A DNA stretch of 64,000 nucleotides, taken from the NCBI GenBank assembly GCA_026874595.1, contig CM049309.1, positions 43,789,079 to 43,853,078 on the forward strand. Direction: 5' to 3'. Position numbers and translations under genes: made by a program. Below are positions 60,380 through 64,000 of this stretch, in pieces (positions within the stretch are counted from its first letter, which is position 1; the number at the start of each line of letters is the position of its first letter). Origin of the DNA: Sipunculus nudus. Lineage: Eukaryota; Annelida; Sipuncula; Golfingiida; Sipunculidae. A model generated the notes under the pieces. The model saw only the letters and a list, made by a program, of their open reading frames with translations, made no database searches and had not been told where the DNA came from.

Positions 60380-61230
60380 ATTTTTTTCTGGCCTTAGAGA
60401 AATATTTTAGGTAATCCGGATAACTAAAATATGTTAATAATTCATCTGATTTTTTCCCGTTTTGATTAATGAGTTTGCGATTTCTTTACCGTGCCCGAGT
60501 ACAATTGCCGTTCACAGGTATTAGGGCCCGCCTTTGTTCTGAGGCTAACCTAGTTGTATTGTGGGTTCAGACTACATATCTACATTTTAGTTATTATCGT
60601 TCGTGTAATGACTCAAGGCATATCCTTCAGTGAATTCCGATGAATAAATAAACATCATACCGTGTTAATGTTTGTGTGACAGGTATAAAAGGCAACCGAC
60701 AGCAATGCGAGAGATTTTCACCAAAACACGTACTCCTCCTGTAATGGCCTTAACCATTCTATTTCTAATAAGCCTTTCCATATGCAGGTATCAGATGCAG
60801 GTTATAAATAGGTTTTGTCTTTCAAAATAGAAAATTATGTTACTTTGGGAAGACTAAGTAAACAAATACGCCGGATTTTCGTCAGTTCTTCTGTGGTTCT
60901 TGGTAGTCGTTAGTATAACCTTACCAGGAATTGGATACATGGACACATGGTCTGAAACGGCTATACTGCCCTATGTACGACTCTTCTTCCGTATAATTTT
61001 AACCTTCCCTAGAGGTAATATGTCTCTGCCACCGTGGGTTGATTTGATTTGTCTGTTAGCAACTGTACTGTAAAAGTTATAACCGGTTAAGATGGAAAGG
61101 TATCAACGGTTTAGATGTACTCTCCTCCAGCAGCGCTTATACACGTTGTCCGAGACATCATGTCATGTCACCGCTGCTTTGTACAGCAAGGTTATATTGG
61201 TTCGAGCGCTGGGGAACACCGGGACATAAG

Positions 61231-61289
61231 CTCTCTTTGGTCTGATTCTTGGCCCTATGCTAGAACGGATGTCATCAGACCAACGAGAG
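61231..61289. repeat. Foldback hairpin, 16-bp arms
   Basis: CTCTCTTTGGTCTGAT (61231-61246) pairs with ATCAGACCAACGAGAG (61274-61289), one mismatch. Same core as the hairpin at 15104-15176. The wider region 61120-61480 has further words (TGGATGCACAATGC, AAAGCAG) also found at 15230-15260. Confidence 0.7.
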
Positions 61290-63397
61290 AAGGTGTCGCA
61301 TTTGTTTTTAAAATATGCGTTGGATGCACAATGCAATTTCAACACCACGCTCTTTTTGGTCCGATTACAATCCTTTGCTCAGTGCGCACCCTGGTGTTCG
61401 AACCCAGAGAACCTTTTTATGCAAAGCAGGGGTTACACGAAAGGATGGCTGGGACGACTGCCGCTCATCACCGCTGCGTGTTGGGCGTATTTTATGTTGT
61501 AAAGGGTTATGGAAATGCCCTAGTAACATTCAATTAGAAATTGAATATAATCCGGATTACGTTATTATGCTTTTGTTCAAATGATGCTTTAATCATACGA
61601 GAAATTGCTACTTGATTGTCTCGGCAGGAGCGAGGTCATTACAATTCAATTGTCTAAAGTATTAGATGAAATAGCAGGTATTATGTATATAATTATGTTT
61701 ATTGTAAAATGTTCACATGAGTGGAATTTTGGCCTAAGGTCTTCCAGAATAATAATTCCATTCATTCATTGGATGAAATAATAGGTTTATATATCCAGAT
61801 GTGACAAAATTCTATCCCCATACGTAATGGTGTGACTTTATTAGGGCCAGCTTTATTCTGGCGGGCATATCTGCTCTGTGATGCAACCATTGAGTGACAA
61901 CCATGAGAGTTAGGGCTCAGATTCATATATTTCATGCGTTCACGTACAAAACACAAAAGTTTGATCAGGATCCTGGTAATATTCCGGATTTTTTTTAACC
62001 AGAATGCTGGCGGAGTTCTGCGGTCTCTAAATGCTTTCCGGCTGAGGTATTATTCGAGCGCTTGCAGCCATTGATGTGTTGTTAACTATGGTTTTGTGTA
62101 ATGGAGATTCACCGTGGCGCCATTATCGACCTGAAATCGCTCTTTCCATATAACTGGTACATTATTTGACTCCCTGGTTGTATTTCTCGCCGATGTGGTC
62201 TTATATAGCCAGAATGGTACTAAGTAGACCGCATACCTCCGCAATAAAAAAAAAACAAAAGGATCCGCCCCTTTATCCAGATCAACACCAAGGTGTTATG
62301 AAGTCTTTCCTAATCCATGTGTCACGAACTTCATGAAAACTGTCTGAGTAGTTTTTGCGTAAGTCTGGTAGGAGACACACAAACAAACAAACACCGGGGT
62401 AACATGATCTCTCAGGCCAATGTAATTTTCACATAGCCTGTCTCTCCTCACGGCTCAAGAAGATGAGAAAGCATTGAGAAAAACATGGCAACTTTTGAAG
62501 ATAAAGGGGGGTCCGTAAACCATAAATAATCATATTATATACATTATACACGTTATTCTCTCTCCTGCGTCAGCTAGAATCAGGGACTTTTAGGCCTGGT
62601 TTGGGTTCGTTTATAAAGAATCGAAAAAAGTCAGACCCTAGAAATCCGGAAATGCGCCAGACTACCGCCTGGCAGCTGGTTCTCAATTCTAAAACATCGT
62701 AAAAAGAAACAACGCATTGCTGACTTTGCAGAAAGTCGCCAGGCATTTACTCGGTAGGATTAGGGATTACAATACAGCGTCGGTTGTCATGCGGCCTGGC
62801 GTTCCTGTAATTCTTTAATTACGAAACCATATATGGCGTTAATTAATGCCATTTCTACCCTGACCAATCTAGGAAATTGATCATATCGATTTTTGGCACG
62901 AGAGACCCGGGTTACACTCAGAGGGACAAAATGATTATTTATCATGTTTGAAGATTATATTCCTCGTTGTGTGTGATATGGTCCAAACATATCCACAGAG
63001 AAGGAACCTAAATTATACTTTATTATTCCCAGGCTGGTTTTTCATTGGAACCTAACCATTTATCTTAATATCGACATACTAATTCAGAGTGTATAATGGG
63101 GAAAATGTAGTGTCATTGGTTTGAACATATAGAAGGGGTATATGTTAATGCATAAATGTGTAAGCAAAAAAAGTATTATATGATCGCGGAGCCAATCTGT
63201 ATCCCGTCCTTTAACATTAATGAGCCTTCTTGTATATGATCTAACACCTGTCCAAAATCTTACCGAGATGAGCTATATAATATTAAGTAATAGGAAATAC
63301 TGAGCAGATGAGCAGAGTGTCCGGTTCTAGGATGATTTTTTTTTAAAGCCGTCATATATAAATATATATAATATAAACTTTAATATTCATTTTATAT

Positions 63398-64000
63398 TGT
63401 TACAGGTGCTCTATTTATTCTGTGAGACGGGTGTAACTCGTGTTGTGACACCCTCGCCAGGCCGTTTGTTACATTCTCAGTTTAATCCGTACTGGTTGAA
63501 CTCTCGTTTTCATGCTAGCCTTGGGATTCTCGCCTGGCCGAGGTCACGTGTGGACCTTGGTACGTAGAGACACACACAGCGATGTTCTTCTGGATGATTC
63601 CTGTTTACTGTGTTGTGTAAGATCCTTTAGACTCTTCGAGAAATAGAAGCTTCTCGGCTTGAGGGGAAAAGTTATATAAGGGGGCTGTGTTTAAGAGCCG
63701 AGAGAGAGCAGCAGAGAAGATTCCAGCGGTGTCAGTTTCTGGGACCTTATCCGATGAGTAGGCAATTATAGATTTTCTTCAGACCTTCTCCTGGATCTTG
63801 TGACGAGTCTTGTTTGGACTTCAGCAGTTTACTTTCTGGATTGTTACAAGAGCTTTACACTGGACTGTCATTCTCCGAGAGTATACATTTAAAGAACTTA
63901 TCGTTGTGACGGTGGTGGAGCCAGGTACTGTGCACATTGTTTATTTTACTGTGTGATTGTATTGATCTGTTGTTATACCGCTGTTATACTGTAATGTTAC
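63398..64000 (+). mobile_element. LTR, copy 3, running off the right edge
   Basis: Starts TGTTACAGGTG. It shares TTGAGGGGAAAAGTTATATAAG and GGCTGTGTTTAAGAGCC-type sequence with the other two copies. The TATA box (GTTATATAAG) is better preserved than in copies 1 and 2. The 3' end is outside the window, so it could be solo or the left LTR of a complete element. Confidence 0.75.

Larger units (their letters stand above)
57950..63397. other. Region upstream of gene 2
   Basis: No gene supported. Apart from the listed array, TIR elements and foldback, it is unique AT-rich DNA. A GGATCCGCCCCT remnant lies at about 62262, and a mollusc-type interspersed segment with ACACAAACAAACAAACACC at about 62375. 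Confidence 0.5.

Overview
The window is eukaryotic nuclear DNA from an invertebrate, most likely a mollusc or another lophotrochozoan. The evidence is short GT-AG exons in long AT-rich introns, signal-peptide proteins built from thrombospondin type 1 (TSP1), trefoil, EGF and FAMeT-like modules, and a dense load of SINEs, MITEs, solo LTRs, a mini-Helitron and satellite blocks. The species assignment is inference. There is no sign of bacterial operons, rRNA, complete tRNA genes or CRISPR. Almost all long open frames are intronic or repeat-derived noise; the real genes were found by following splice sites and intron phase.

Gene 1 (minus strand, about 18.4 kb to beyond position 1) is a modular secreted or cell-surface protein. 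I could assemble a TATA/Inr promoter and non-coding first exon (18.3-18.45 kb), a signal-peptide exon (16.0 kb) and 15 further coding exons. Every join keeps the frame, giving at least 1063 codons with the 3' end outside the window. Domain order: signal peptide, 10-Cys module A, four TSP1 repeats, 10-Cys module B, a fifth TSP1, trefoil (P-type), Methyltransf_FA/FAMeT-like domain split over two exons, EGF-like, then uncharacterised ectodomain regions. Most introns are phase 1, the signature of exon shuffling. The TSP1 cluster holds a very recent 960-bp tandem duplication whose breakpoint lies inside a TSP1 exon, making a chimeric middle exon.

Gene 2 (minus strand, 57.9 to 46.6 kb) is a two-exon candidate for a small secreted peptide precursor of 110 residues. 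It has a signal peptide, an acidic/helical propeptide, a Lys-Lys cleavage site and a C-terminal 26-residue peptide with four cysteines in a C-x3-C-x9-C-x3-C pattern. I do not recognise its family; it is the most interesting item here.

The rest is introns and intergenic DNA. From 18.5 to 46.5 kb lie solo LTRs (19.2-20.3 and 26.0-26.9 kb; a third copy runs off the right edge), TTAA-flanked MITEs, a decayed LINE reverse transcriptase (29.2-30.2 kb), two tRNA-derived SINEs, and satellites at 31.5-32.4, 37.9-39.1 and 42.3-43.6 kb. A mini-Helitron ends at 46.1 kb. From 46.8 to 57.8 kb is the single large intron of gene 2. From 58 to 64 kb are an 87-bp repeat array, two TIR elements, a foldback and the edge LTR.
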